Notes under the pieces: model-generated
Seen by the model: the letters and a program-made list of their open reading frames with translations, nothing else
What the model was told of the DNA's origin: nothing
Databases searched by the model: none
In this document: positions 21,297-28,939 of the stretch, piece by piece
Layout of the letters: each line of letters starts with the position of its first letter
Position numbering within the stretch: the stretch's first letter is position 1
Program-made: the position numbers and the translations under genes
Assembly: GCA_002339135.1 (NCBI GenBank)
Contig: DDJR01000079.1
Coordinates: 1-28,939, forward strand
DNA length: 28,939 nt
Direction: 5' to 3'
Origin: Flavobacteriales bacterium UBA2619
GTDB lineage: Bacteria; Bacteroidota; Bacteroidia; Flavobacteriales_D; Sanyastnellaceae

Positions 21297-22952
21297 ATGA
21301 GGAAACTATTTTTGTTGTCAATTCTGATGTCTCTTTCATCTTTGTATGCCATACACGCACAAAACCAGACAGTTGGAAACCTCACAAACTCTTCCCAAGC
21401 GATGGAGGGTTACAACTTACTTGCCCCACAATCTTCATTTAACACATACCTCATAGACAACTGTGGTAGAGTAGTTCAAGAATGGGTAAGTGAGTATCGA
21501 ATTGGGCTCTCGGCTTATTTGCTCGACGACGGTAGCTTGATGAGAACAGCGCAACTTGGACCCGCCACGACGTCATCTTTTTCCGGAGGAGGAACAGGAG
21601 GAAGATTGGAAAAGTTCAATTGGGAAGGAGATTTAACATGGACATTTGTTTGGGCAGACTCAGTGCAGCAACAGCATCACGATATAGAAATCATGCCCAA
21701 CGGCAATATTCTAATTCTCGCCTGGGAATACCATTCATACGAAGAAGCACTGCTGTCAGGGAAAACACCCAACACTGAAAACAACCCCATCTGGTGTTGC
21801 CAAATAACTGAAATAGAACCCTATGGGGAAAATGGTGGAGATGTGATTTGGCAATGGAGCGCATGGGACCACCTCGTTCAAAATACAGACAGCTTGCTCC
21901 CTCATTTCTCAGCCTCTATTTCTGATGCCCCCCGAAGGTTTGACATCAACTACATCTCACCTGGACCCAACGCCCTTAACCCTGACTGGATGCATTGCAA
22001 CGCCATTGACTACAATTCATCGTTAGACCAAATCATTATTAGCTCTGCCAAGTTCAATGAAATCTTCATTATTCCTCACCATTTAACCACACAAGAAACA
22101 GCCACTTTTTCAGGCGATTTGCTTTGGCGCTATGGAAATCCTTCAACTTACGGAAGAGGAACCATTGAGGACAAAAAACTATTTTTTCAACACGACTGTC
22201 AGTGGATAGATGACACCGAAGGTGGCAGTGGTCAGTCAAGCAAAATTCTAGTTTTTAACAATGGGCGCAACCGACCCCAAGGAAATCGCAGTTCGGTAGA
22301 AGAGATTCATACACCTAACTTACAATATGGAACGTATCCCGTTGAGGATGGCACCTCACCATTTATGCCAGAAACATATTCATGGAGATATCCGGAAGCA
22401 GAAGAGCTTGATGACCTGTTTTATGCTCAACAAATTTCAGGAGCTTCACGACTAGGAAATGGAAACACATTGATTTGCAACGGACCGTCGGGATACGGAT
22501 TTGAAGTCACTCCCGAAGAAGACATCGTGTGGGAGTACATTAATCCTGTGACCGCCTTTGGTCCAACAACACAGGGAAACGATGCCGGCAACAACTCACT
22601 CTTCCGCCTACAGAGATATGCAGTAGAATTTCCAGGCTTTATAGACAGGGACATGACCCCAGGAGATGTGTTGGAAGTTGACAGCTGGATCGACAACTGC
22701 ACAAGTGGAATGGGTTCATTCGAAACAGGAGAGCTTGTGGCATACCCAAATCCGTTCAACGATGTTTTTAGGGTTACATTTCAAGAAAAGGGGAATTGGA
22801 AATTACATTCTTTAGAAGGGAAACTCATTGAACAAGGCTGGTCACACAGTGGATATATGCTGGAAATTGGAGGTGACTTACGCAAAGGCTGTTATATCTT
22901 GCAATATGAAAACAGAGGCAAAACTGTGTTTAAAACACTTATTAAAATTTAA
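21297..22952 (+). CDS. Secreted arylsulfotransferase-like protein with T9SS type A sorting domain (copy 1)
   Basis: The 551-residue protein has a signal peptide (1-22, ending IHAQ) and a six-bladed propeller-like domain (about 25-450) of the arylsulfotransferase (ASST) superfamily. Shared motifs with copy 2 are HHDIEIMPNGNIL (His127, His128), WDHLVQ, DWMHCNAIDYN (His233), KFNEIF, RYGNP..YGRG and LFFQHDCQWID (His299). The three His regions could match the active-site His of E. coli ASST, which moves sulfate between phenols without PAPS. The C-terminal 75 residues are a type A sorting domain (VAYPNPFNDVFRVTF ... ILQYENRGKTVFKTLIKI), so it goes out through T9SS. A structural or binding role in place of catalysis cannot be excluded. 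Three bases separate it from copy 2. Confidence 0.85.
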   Translation: MRKLFLLSILMSLSSLYAIHAQNQTVGNLTNSSQAMEGYNLLAPQSSFNTYLIDNCGRVVQEWVSEYRIGLSAYLLDDGSLMRTAQLGPATTSSFSGGGTGGRLEKFNWEGDLTWTFVWADSVQQQHHDIEIMPNGNILILAWEYHSYEEALLSGKTPNTENNPIWCCQITEIEPYGENGGDVIWQWSAWDHLVQNTDSLLPHFSASISDAPRRFDINYISPGPNALNPDWMHCNAIDYNSSLDQIIISSAKFNEIFIIPHHLTTQETATFSGDLLWRYGNPSTYGRGTIEDKKLFFQHDCQWIDDTEGGSGQSSKILVFNNGRNRPQGNRSSVEEIHTPNLQYGTYPVEDGTSPFMPETYSWRYPEAEELDDLFYAQQISGASRLGNGNTLICNGPSGYGFEVTPEEDIVWEYINPVTAFGPTTQGNDAGNNSLFRLQRYAVEFPGFIDRDMTPGDVLEVDSWIDNCTSGMGSFETGELVAYPNPFNDVFRVTFQEKGNWKLHSLEGKLIEQGWSHSGYMLEIGGDLRKGCYILQYENRGKTVFKTLIKI

Positions 22953-22955
22953 AAA

Positions 22956-24884
22956 ATGAACTTGAAACATCTAATTGGATTCATGTCATCAATGCTTGTG
23001 ATCACATCATTTGCCCAGGACAATACAATCGGAACTATTCTCTACAACGAGGAGGCAACAGAAGGTGGATACAACCTGATTTACCCTCACAATCAACCGG
23101 ATGTATTCCTCTTGGACATGTGTGGAAATGTGGTTCACAAATGGGAGAATGCTGACTCGCTAAGACCCGCAAATGTGTGTTACCTTTTAGAAAACAGTGA
23201 TGTCATGACCACATACAGACCCGCCGATTTTAGTGATGATCCAATTTGGGCAGGTGGCGGCGGTGCAACAATTGAACGCAGAACTTGGGACAATGAACCC
23301 ATTTGGTCCTTCACAAAAAATGATGCCGAGTACCGCTTACATCATGACATACAACCGATGGCAAATGGAAATGTTCTTGTTACAGCTTGGGAACAGAGAG
23401 ACTCACTAGAGTGTATCGAATCGGGTCGCAATCCTGAAAATTTAACAAGCGCGGGAATGTGGTCTGAAGTAGTTTGGGTCATCTCCCCAGGTGATGATGG
23501 ATTGGGGGAAATTATCTGGGAATGGGCAGTTTGGGATCATTTGGTTCAAGACTTCGACTCTACAAAATCCAACTATGGAACCATTGCAGATCACATCGAT
23601 AAAATTGACATCAACTTCGGACAGACTTTAGATGCAGCAGCGGATTGGCTTCACATAAACGCAATTGATTTTGACGAATACAGCCAACACATCATGATAA
23701 GCGTGCCTACATTCAATGAAATTTGGGTGGTCGATTATGGAAATACAACACCTGGTGAGATAAAATGGCGCTGGGGCAATCCAATGGCGTACGACAGAGG
23801 AGACACCACAGACACAAAACTTTTCTTCCAACATCACACACACTGGCTTGATCTTGCGTTAACAACGAACAGTTCTGATTACGGTAAAATTGGCGTCTTT
23901 AACAACCGGGTTCAGGGAGATACGAGTGAATACAGTTCTGTTCATACGCTTCTCCCCATGTACGACGAATATGAAAATGAATACATCGTTGACAATTCAA
24001 CTGGAACTTATCTTCCCACTGATTTTGATTGGACATTTGAATCACCTGATCCCAATACACTATACTCTAACATTGTATCCTCATTCCAACGTTTAGAGAA
24101 TGGGAATAGTCTCATCTGTTCTGGTAAAAGTGGAGACACCAGAGAGTATACTCAAGAAGGAGAACTTGTATGGCACTACAAAACCCCATTTCTTAACCAA
24201 CAAGGAACAGCGTCTCCACAAAATCAAGGAACTGTCCTTGCTCAGACGCAAAACCTAACATTCAGAGCAAGTCGCTATCCATTCGATTACCCCGCATTTG
24301 ATGGGATTGATTTCGTAACCGGTTTGCCTATTGAGTTAAATCCAATGATGTTAGAATCCTGTTTATCAGGCTGTGACCTTTCACTTTCAATCGACTCGAT
24401 ATCTTTTGATAGCCTAGGAATAGCTACCATCACAGTATTGGCAGAAGGATCAAGCCAGATCAACACAATAGCTTGGATTTCATTGGCTGACAGCACCTTA
24501 TTTCCCTTCGCTCAAGAACTCACCTTCACAACGTCTGAAGCGGGTGAATTCATGATTACCGTCACAGATGCTATGGGATGCTTAGACTCGCTCGTGGTTT
24601 CTGTTATATTTGACGGACTCGAGGGAGTACAAACCCCTACTCTACTAACATTTGGATTGTACCCCAACCCGACGACAGGGTTCTTGAACCTTTCATTCTC
24701 GCAATCAATACACGAGGCAAACATTCAAGTTATGGACATGCAAGGACGCAATGTTGTGACACTAAGGAGAACATCATCTTTGGGTGAGATACTCGATTTA
24801 AGACATTTAAAATCAGGAACTTACTTTGTGTCAATAGCATCAGATGAAGGATTTTCAATTTCAAAAATAGCAGTTCAAAAATAA
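22956..24884 (+). CDS. Secreted arylsulfotransferase-like protein with T9SS type A sorting domain (copy 2)
   Basis: The 642-residue protein is a paralogue of the gene just upstream. It has a signal peptide (1-20, ending SFAQ), then the same propeller-like domain to about residue 460 with HHDIQPMANGNVL (His129, His130), WDHLVQ, DWLHINAIDFD (His233), FNEIWVVDYG, RWGNP..YDRG and LFFQHHTHWLD (His293). Unlike copy 1, it carries an extra Ig- or PKD-like module of about 85 residues (about 470-560, with a Cys pair near its start and AMGCLDSLVV at its end). The type A sorting domain follows (LYPNPTTGFLNLSF ... YFVSIASDEGFSISKIAVQK). The tandem arrangement and equal His positions point to gene duplication with later divergence. 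Confidence 0.86.
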   Translation: MNLKHLIGFMSSMLVITSFAQDNTIGTILYNEEATEGGYNLIYPHNQPDVFLLDMCGNVVHKWENADSLRPANVCYLLENSDVMTTYRPADFSDDPIWAGGGGATIERRTWDNEPIWSFTKNDAEYRLHHDIQPMANGNVLVTAWEQRDSLECIESGRNPENLTSAGMWSEVVWVISPGDDGLGEIIWEWAVWDHLVQDFDSTKSNYGTIADHIDKIDINFGQTLDAAADWLHINAIDFDEYSQHIMISVPTFNEIWVVDYGNTTPGEIKWRWGNPMAYDRGDTTDTKLFFQHHTHWLDLALTTNSSDYGKIGVFNNRVQGDTSEYSSVHTLLPMYDEYENEYIVDNSTGTYLPTDFDWTFESPDPNTLYSNIVSSFQRLENGNSLICSGKSGDTREYTQEGELVWHYKTPFLNQQGTASPQNQGTVLAQTQNLTFRASRYPFDYPAFDGIDFVTGLPIELNPMMLESCLSGCDLSLSIDSISFDSLGIATITVLAEGSSQINTIAWISLADSTLFPFAQELTFTTSEAGEFMITVTDAMGCLDSLVVSVIFDGLEGVQTPTLLTFGLYPNPTTGFLNLSFSQSIHEANIQVMDMQGRNVVTLRRTSSLGEILDLRHLKSGTYFVSIASDEGFSISKIAVQK

Positions 24885-24902
24885 ACTAATTAATCACAGT
24901 TG

Positions 24903-25682
24903 ATGAATCAGTCAATACAAGTTGAAAACCAAGGCGCTGTAAGATTTATAAAATTAAACCGCCCAGAGGCTTTTAACAGCTTCGATATGAAAATGGGAAG
25001 GCAATTTCAAACAGAACTTGATGCTTCTGCAACTGACGACAGTGTAAGATGTATTGTCATTACAGGTATGGGAAGAGCATTCTGTGCTGGGCAAGATCTC
25101 AAAGAAGTCACTGCTCCAGACGCGCCAAACTTTAAAGTTATCGTAGAAGAAACATACAACACGAGTATTAGGAAAATGTGTTCGATGAGAAAACCCATTG
25201 TTGCAGCGGTAAACGGTGTTGCAGCAGGTGCAGGTGCGAACATCGCACTTGCGTGTGATTTAACGATTGCAAAAGAAAGCGCATCATTTATTCAGGCTTT
25301 TTCTAAAATAGGACTTATCCCTGACAGTGGTGGAACATGGTGGCTCCCCCGCCTTGTGGGAATGCAAAGAGCAAAAGCTCTTGCCTTTTTTGGTGACAAG
25401 GTGTCAGCGAAAGATGCAGAAAACATGGGGCTTATTTACAAATCTGTACAAGATGAAGATTTTGATAATGTTGTTCTTGAAACTGCCACCCGTTTATCTA
25501 AATTACCTACGTATGCATTGGGACTCACAAAAACAGCTTTTCATGAAGGAATGTCATGCAATTTAGAAGAACAACTTGAACGAGAATTAGACTATCAATT
25601 TCGTGCGGCTGATTCTGAGGACTACGCAGAAGGCGTAGCTTCCTTTTTAGAAAAAAGAGCGCCTAACTTTAAGGGGAAATGA
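24903..25682 (+). CDS. Enoyl-CoA hydratase/isomerase family protein, PaaG-like
   Basis: The 259-residue cytoplasmic enzyme has the crotonase fold. The two oxyanion-hole segments are AFCAGQDLKEV and NGVAAGAGANIALACDLTIA. The segment GLIPDSGGTWWLPRLVG carries an Asp at the position used by E. coli PaaG, the ring-epoxide isomerase of phenylacetate breakdown. The C-terminal helix ending EGVASFLEKRAPNFKGK is typical. No other phenylacetate genes are present here, so it may serve general fatty-acid or aromatic acyl-CoA metabolism. I chose ATG 24903; a TTG directly before it is in frame. There is an 18-base gap after the arylsulfotransferase genes and its stop overlaps the DUF551 gene start as ATGA. 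Confidence 0.88.
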   Translation: MNQSIQVENQGAVRFIKLNRPEAFNSFDMKMGRQFQTELDASATDDSVRCIVITGMGRAFCAGQDLKEVTAPDAPNFKVIVEETYNTSIRKMCSMRKPIVAAVNGVAAGAGANIALACDLTIAKESASFIQAFSKIGLIPDSGGTWWLPRLVGMQRAKALAFFGDKVSAKDAENMGLIYKSVQDEDFDNVVLETATRLSKLPTYALGLTKTAFHEGMSCNLEEQLERELDYQFRAADSEDYAEGVASFLEKRAPNFKGK

Positions 25683-25957
25683 GTTTTTGGGTAAACGTCA
25701 TCGATAAATTACCTGAAGACAATCAGAGAGTCCTCGCTTTTATACCACAAAATAAAGTTTTTAAGCCAGGAATGGACTTGAAATTCAACATTCGCGAAGT
25801 AGTTGTCCTACATTTTAGAGAAAATTTCTACGCAGAAAATCTCGACAAAATAAAAGAGCATGGACTTCACTTTTGGTCGGGGGAAGGAAATAGCAACCAC
25901 TTCTTTAAAGATGTAACCCACTGGAGGGCTATACCTGACGGGCCGAAAAAAATGTGA
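25679..25957 (+). CDS. Small DUF551-like protein
   Basis: The 92-residue protein resembles DUF551: a start of W-x-x-V-x-D-x-L-P (FWVNVIDKLPEDNQRVLAF) and an end of VTHWRAIPDGPKKM, the usual V-T-H-W-x-x-x-P-x-x-P. It has no signal peptide, membrane segment or catalytic motif. The function of the family is unknown; many members occur in phages and mobile DNA, but here the gene is embedded among housekeeping genes and its start overlaps the enoyl-CoA hydratase stop (ATGA). Its last 29 bases overlap the convergent rsmE gene. Confidence 0.75.
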   Translation: MSFWVNVIDKLPEDNQRVLAFIPQNKVFKPGMDLKFNIREVVVLHFRENFYAENLDKIKEHGLHFWSGEGNSNHFFKDVTHWRAIPDGPKKM

Positions 25958-26654
25958 CTGCAACTATGGCTGCTGTTTCTGTTCGGAGACGCTGATCTCC
26001 CAAAGAAATTTCCTGAGCTCCCATCTGAATCATTTGATTCACTTCTTCCGAAGTGAAATCACCTTCAGGGCCAATTGCAATACACGAGGATTCTCCAGGA
26101 ATAATTGCATTAAAAAGGTGCGTTTTTTCATCTGAAGCTAACGCATCCATACAGTGAGCAACAAAGAAATTTTTAGATGTTGTAGGTGATCCTGAGAACT
26201 CTGCAAGGACTTCTCCCAATCCCATCGCAGGTTGTAGTTCTGGAAGCCATGTCCGTTTACTTTGCTTCATTGCTGCAATGAGAACCTTGTTCCATCTGTC
26301 AAACTTTTCAATCGTGCCCTCTGACCTTGAAGTAAAAGCAGGGTATATCTTCTCAATCCCTATTTCAGTGGCTTTTTCTAAAAACCACTCGAAGCGATCA
26401 GTCTTTTTTGTTGGTGAAACAATCATCGAAAGACCAAAAGAAGGACGTGGTTCACGAGTTACCTCACCGACTTCCATCACACATGAACGCTTATCTAAGG
26501 CGGTTATAACTCCAGGTGCAGAACCACCTTTGCCATCTACTAAAGCATACGTATAACCAACTTTAGCACGAAGAGATTTAACTGCATGCCGTGTTTCTTC
26601 CTGAGAAAGATGCATGACACCCTCTTTTAAATTGGGAATAAAAAGAGAGCGCAT
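25929..26654 (-). CDS. rsmE: 16S rRNA (uracil-1498-N3)-methyltransferase
   Basis: RsmE methylates U1498 in the decoding centre of 16S rRNA. The protein has an N-terminal PUA-like domain (MRSLFIPNLKEG ... HAVKSLRAK) and a C-terminal SPOUT fold with the knot motifs VSPTKK.DRFEWFLEKATEIG, AIGPEGDFTSEE and SLGDQRLRTETAA. I chose ATG 26654 (241 residues), matching the family start; a TTG at 26663 adds three residues and sits two bases from the pckA stop. It follows pckA closely on the same strand and is probably co-transcribed. The 3' end overlaps the convergent DUF551 gene by 29 bases. Confidence 0.95.
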   Translation of the reverse strand: MRSLFIPNLKEGVMHLSQEETRHAVKSLRAKVGYTYALVDGKGGSAPGVITALDKRSCVMEVGEVTREPRPSFGLSMIVSPTKKTDRFEWFLEKATEIGIEKIYPAFTSRSEGTIEKFDRWNKVLIAAMKQSKRTWLPELQPAMGLGEVLAEFSGSPTTSKNFFVAHCMDALASDEKTHLFNAIIPGESSCIAIGPEGDFTSEEVNQMIQMGAQEISLGDQRLRTETAAIVAVTFFSARQV

Positions 26655-26664
26655 CGGTAACAAG

Positions 26665-28290
26665 TTAGCTTTTTAAAGCAGCTACTTCTTCAACATTGGG
26701 ACCACCAGAACGCATGGCATCAGTTGCTGTGTTTTTAAACTTAGCAAAATTATCTACAAACCGAAGAGCAAGGTCCGCTGAGACTTTGTCAAACGCATCT
26801 TTGTCAGCCCATGTTTCACGTGGATTAAGCAATTCTGAAGGCACTCCAGGACAAGAAGTGGGGACATCCAAATTGAACACATCGTCTTTACGCATCTCCA
26901 CAGAGTGCAGCTCACCGTTAAGAGCTGCAGAAATAATTGCACGTGTGTAGCTTAGCTTCATTCGAGATCCCACACCATATCCACCTCCAGACCACCCAGT
27001 ATTGACCAACCACATCCGAACGCCATGCTCGTCGATGAGACGACCTAGCATATTCGCATAATCTGTAGGCGCAAGTGGAAGGAAAGGGGCTCCAAAACAA
27101 GCTGAAAAAGTCGTTTGTGGCTCAACTACGCCAGCCTCAGTGCCGGCAACCTTGGCTGTGTATCCACTAATAAAGTGAAACATAGCACCATTTGCATCAA
27201 GTTTACTGATCGGAGGCAAAACCCCGAAAGCATCGCAGGTTAAAAAGAATACATCGGTTGGATGACCACCCATGCCGCTCTCTACAGCCCCGGATATATA
27301 ATCTACTGGGTAAGAAACACGTGTGTTAGGAGTAATCGAATCATCTTCGTAATTGGGGGTAACCCCGTCTTCTTTAAAACCTATATTCTCTAATAAAGCT
27401 CCATATTTAATAGCGTCAAAAATCTGGGGCTCACTTTCAGCACTCAGGTCGATGGTTTTTGCATAGCAACCGCCTTCCATATTAAAAACGCCATCTTTTG
27501 TCCAACCGTGCTCATCATCTCCGATCAAGCTACGAGAGGGATCGGAACTCAGGGTCGTTTTACCTGTACCACTCAATCCAAAGAAAACAGCGACATCTCC
27601 ATCTGAACTCATATTTGAAGAACAGTGCATCGGTAGTACGTTGTGCACCTCTGGCAGCTCGAAGTTCATCACTGAAAACATGCCCTTCTTGATCTCTCCA
27701 GTGTAGCCACTTCCCGCAATTAGAATAATCTTTCGAGTAAAATCGATGGCACTTACATTTCCTTGACGACATCCATGACGAACGGGATCAGCTTGGTATC
27801 CGGGTGCGCAAACGATATGCCACGCTGGATCAGAAAATTTAATTTGTTCAGGATCCAATCGAAGAAACATGTTGTAAACGAAAAGATTTGACCATGATTT
27901 CTCAGTCACTACCCTCACGTTAATACGTGTGTCGGGATCCGCTCCCACGGCAGCGTCTCTTACAAAAACAGTCTTGTCTCCCATGTAATGTTGAACATCT
28001 GAAAGCAAAGTTCCAAAATGATCTGGTGACATTTTCTGATTAATCTCACCCCAATCGACTCTTGAGTGTGTCTTACCGTCATCAACGATAAACCTGTCTT
28101 TGGGGGAACGCCCTGTAAACTCTCCTGTAGCAATTGACAACGCGCCAGTATCTGTTAAGACACCTTCACCACGAAGAAGAGTTTGCAGAATAAGTTTTGA
28201 GGGATGGAGATTCCAGTGAGCTGTTGCTACACCTTCTAATCCAATAGCTTGTAAAGATACATTATTTGGTAAGTTGCCTATATGCTTCAT
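26665..28290 (-). CDS. pckA: Phosphoenolpyruvate carboxykinase (ATP)
   Basis: PckA converts oxaloacetate and ATP to phosphoenolpyruvate, CO2 and ADP, the entry step to gluconeogenesis. The 541 residues match the ATP-type family (about 520-540). Motifs include TGEFTGRSPKDRFIV (oxaloacetate binding), the HCSSNMS segment, the P-loop GLSGTGKTTLS, LIGDDEHGW (metal site) and VNTGWSGGGYG. The ATG at 28290 follows a leader of about 33 bases after a perfect -7 element. rsmE lies ten bases downstream. The GTP-type enzyme is excluded by the motif order and sequence. Confidence 0.97.
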   Translation of the reverse strand: MKHIGNLPNNVSLQAIGLEGVATAHWNLHPSKLILQTLLRGEGVLTDTGALSIATGEFTGRSPKDRFIVDDGKTHSRVDWGEINQKMSPDHFGTLLSDVQHYMGDKTVFVRDAAVGADPDTRINVRVVTEKSWSNLFVYNMFLRLDPEQIKFSDPAWHIVCAPGYQADPVRHGCRQGNVSAIDFTRKIILIAGSGYTGEIKKGMFSVMNFELPEVHNVLPMHCSSNMSSDGDVAVFFGLSGTGKTTLSSDPSRSLIGDDEHGWTKDGVFNMEGGCYAKTIDLSAESEPQIFDAIKYGALLENIGFKEDGVTPNYEDDSITPNTRVSYPVDYISGAVESGMGGHPTDVFFLTCDAFGVLPPISKLDANGAMFHFISGYTAKVAGTEAGVVEPQTTFSACFGAPFLPLAPTDYANMLGRLIDEHGVRMWLVNTGWSGGGYGVGSRMKLSYTRAIISAALNGELHSVEMRKDDVFNLDVPTSCPGVPSELLNPRETWADKDAFDKVSADLALRFVDNFAKFKNTATDAMRSGGPNVEEVAALKS

Positions 28291-28323
28291 TTTTTGAGAA
28301 ATAAGTCATTAATATTCCTAATG

Positions 28324-28331
28324 CAAATATA
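28324..28331 (-). promoter_or_regulatory. Predicted -7 promoter element TATATTTG for pckA
   Basis: Exact match to TAnnTTTG on the minus strand, with an ATTG about 21 bases upstream as a partial -33 element. It would give a leader of about 30 bases, unlike most other promoters in this window. Confidence 0.5.
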
Positions 28332-28384
28332 AACATTCAGTGTGTTTCATGACAATTATTTTTTAAAACCTATCCATGAATAAT

Positions 28385-28392
28385 TATATTTA
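28385..28392 (+). promoter_or_regulatory. Predicted -7-like element TATATTTA for the fasciclin gene
   Basis: Five of six fixed positions of TAnnTTTG match. It ends four bases before the ATG at 28397, again pointing to a leaderless transcript. TTTT lies 20 bases upstream in the -33 place. Confidence 0.35.
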
Positions 28393-28396
28393 CACC

Positions 28397-28939
28397 ATGA
28401 CAAAGATGACTCTTACACTTTTTTCAATGGTCGTTCTGCTTGCTTTTGCATGCAACACACCTGATTCACTTAACCCCAGTGATGCTAAGGACCAAACTTC
28501 AAAGCCTTCTTCCCTTGAGAAAGAAAAACCTGAAGGACTCAAGAAATTAAACGAAGCTGAAAAACGAGGGATGAGGCTTCTAAAGCGCCGGAATGAAGTG
28601 GCAATGGACGCTTCTTCGGCAAAAAATAAAAACCTGATCAGTCCTTACAGATACTTAACGACATCTGACGATTACCCAATCTTTACAAAATTGATGTTGA
28701 AATCGAATCTCACAAAACACATACATAGTGCGAAGGTTACATTACTCGCTCCGGTAGATAAAGCGTTCGAAGCTTACCCAAATTACAAAGAATTGCTTCT
28801 TCCAAAAAACGAAGAACAACTGAACAATTTCATCGCATACCACATTGTAAATACCGACTTAGAATACAAACAATTTATGGAGGACGATAGCTGGAAAGTC
28901 CATGCTGGGCCAACACTTTCGCTCACAAAAAAAGGGGGC
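28397..28939 (+). CDS. Fasciclin-domain (FAS1) lipoprotein, cut by right window edge
   Basis: An open frame of 181 codons runs to the right edge with no stop. It begins with a lipoprotein signal peptide whose lipobox is AFAC (Cys19). A charged linker rich in Lys, Glu and Asp follows (about 25-85). From about residue 90 a FAS1 domain begins: DDYPIFTKLMLKSNLTKHI, VTLLAPVDKAFEAYP (the conserved T-x-x-A-P-x-D-x-A-F box, H1) and FIAYHIVNTDLEYKQF (the YH box), then a LSLTKKG strand where the window ends. FAS1 proteins mediate adhesion, so this one probably sits on the outer membrane or faces the periplasm. It is divergent from pckA. Confidence 0.88.
   Translation, partial: MTKMTLTLFSMVVLLAFACNTPDSLNPSDAKDQTSKPSSLEKEKPEGLKKLNEAEKRGMRLLKRRNEVAMDASSAKNKNLISPYRYLTTSDDYPIFTKLMLKSNLTKHIHSAKVTLLAPVDKAFEAYPNYKELLLPKNEEQLNNFIAYHIVNTDLEYKQFMEDDSWKVHAGPTLSLTKKGG

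Noticed and set aside
1..28939. CRISPR arrays, insertion sequences, phage genes, toxin-antitoxin or restriction systems
   Set aside because: I looked for regularly spaced repeats, transposase or integrase motifs and typical defence-gene motifs on both strands and saw none.

Overview
The window looks like a chromosomal segment of a free-living, probably marine, member of Bacteroidota (Flavobacteriales; a Cryomorphaceae/Schleiferiaceae-like lineage is my inference). The evidence is three secreted proteins with type IX secretion (T9SS) C-terminal sorting domains, a DUF4494 protein, a fused DAHP synthase/chorismate mutase, near absence of Shine-Dalgarno sequences, and repeated promoter elements of the Bacteroidota type (-7 consensus TAnnTTTG). 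The DNA is AT-rich and very densely packed. I see no phage, insertion sequence, CRISPR array or obvious horizontal island.

Layout. Positions 1-3465 (minus strand) form a cell-envelope group: a lipoprotein, a polyprenyl-phosphate sugar-phosphate transferase that would start exopolysaccharide or O-antigen repeat units, and an OmpA-domain protein that runs off the left edge. Positions 3476-6406 hold a small DksA/TraR zinc-finger protein, a small transaldolase (FSA-like family), a YciO/YrdC-family protein, protein-L-isoaspartate methyltransferase and a DUF4494 protein. Positions 6395-8892 (minus) encode a large T9SS type B cell-surface protein and a small exported partner. Two tRNA genes, Lys(TTT) and Leu(GAG), lie at 9019-9221 with a good promoter and a terminator. 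Positions 9275-12886 (plus) look like a sulfur-linked group: a SulP anion transporter, a CstB-like persulfide dioxygenase/rhodanese and a DUF983 membrane protein. Positions 12857-17100 (minus) are a tightly coupled purB - ABC exporter - DAHP synthase/chorismate mutase operon.

Positions 17164-20206 hold a lactonase-like metallo-beta-lactamase protein, pyrD, an unrecognised 201-residue protein and smpB. Positions 20267-25957 (plus) run close together: an adenosine deaminase-like enzyme, two tandem paralogous arylsulfotransferase-like secreted proteins, a PaaG-like enoyl-CoA hydratase/isomerase and a DUF551 protein. Positions 25929-28290 (minus) are rsmE and ATP-dependent pckA. A fasciclin-domain lipoprotein starts at 28397 and runs off the right edge.

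Most genes are housekeeping or ordinary envelope genes, and I found no clear novel multi-gene system. The most interesting general signal is regulatory. Eight of about fifteen genes that begin a transcription unit have a TAnnTTTG-like element ending only 4-6 bases before the start codon, which predicts leaderless mRNAs. Five of six convergent gene pairs also overlap or abut at their stop codons, with no visible terminator. Other points to check are the residues that make the FSA-like enzyme a transaldolase, the CstB-like/SulP pairing, the tandem arylsulfotransferases, and an OmpA-domain gene whose only sensible signal peptide begins at an ATT codon.
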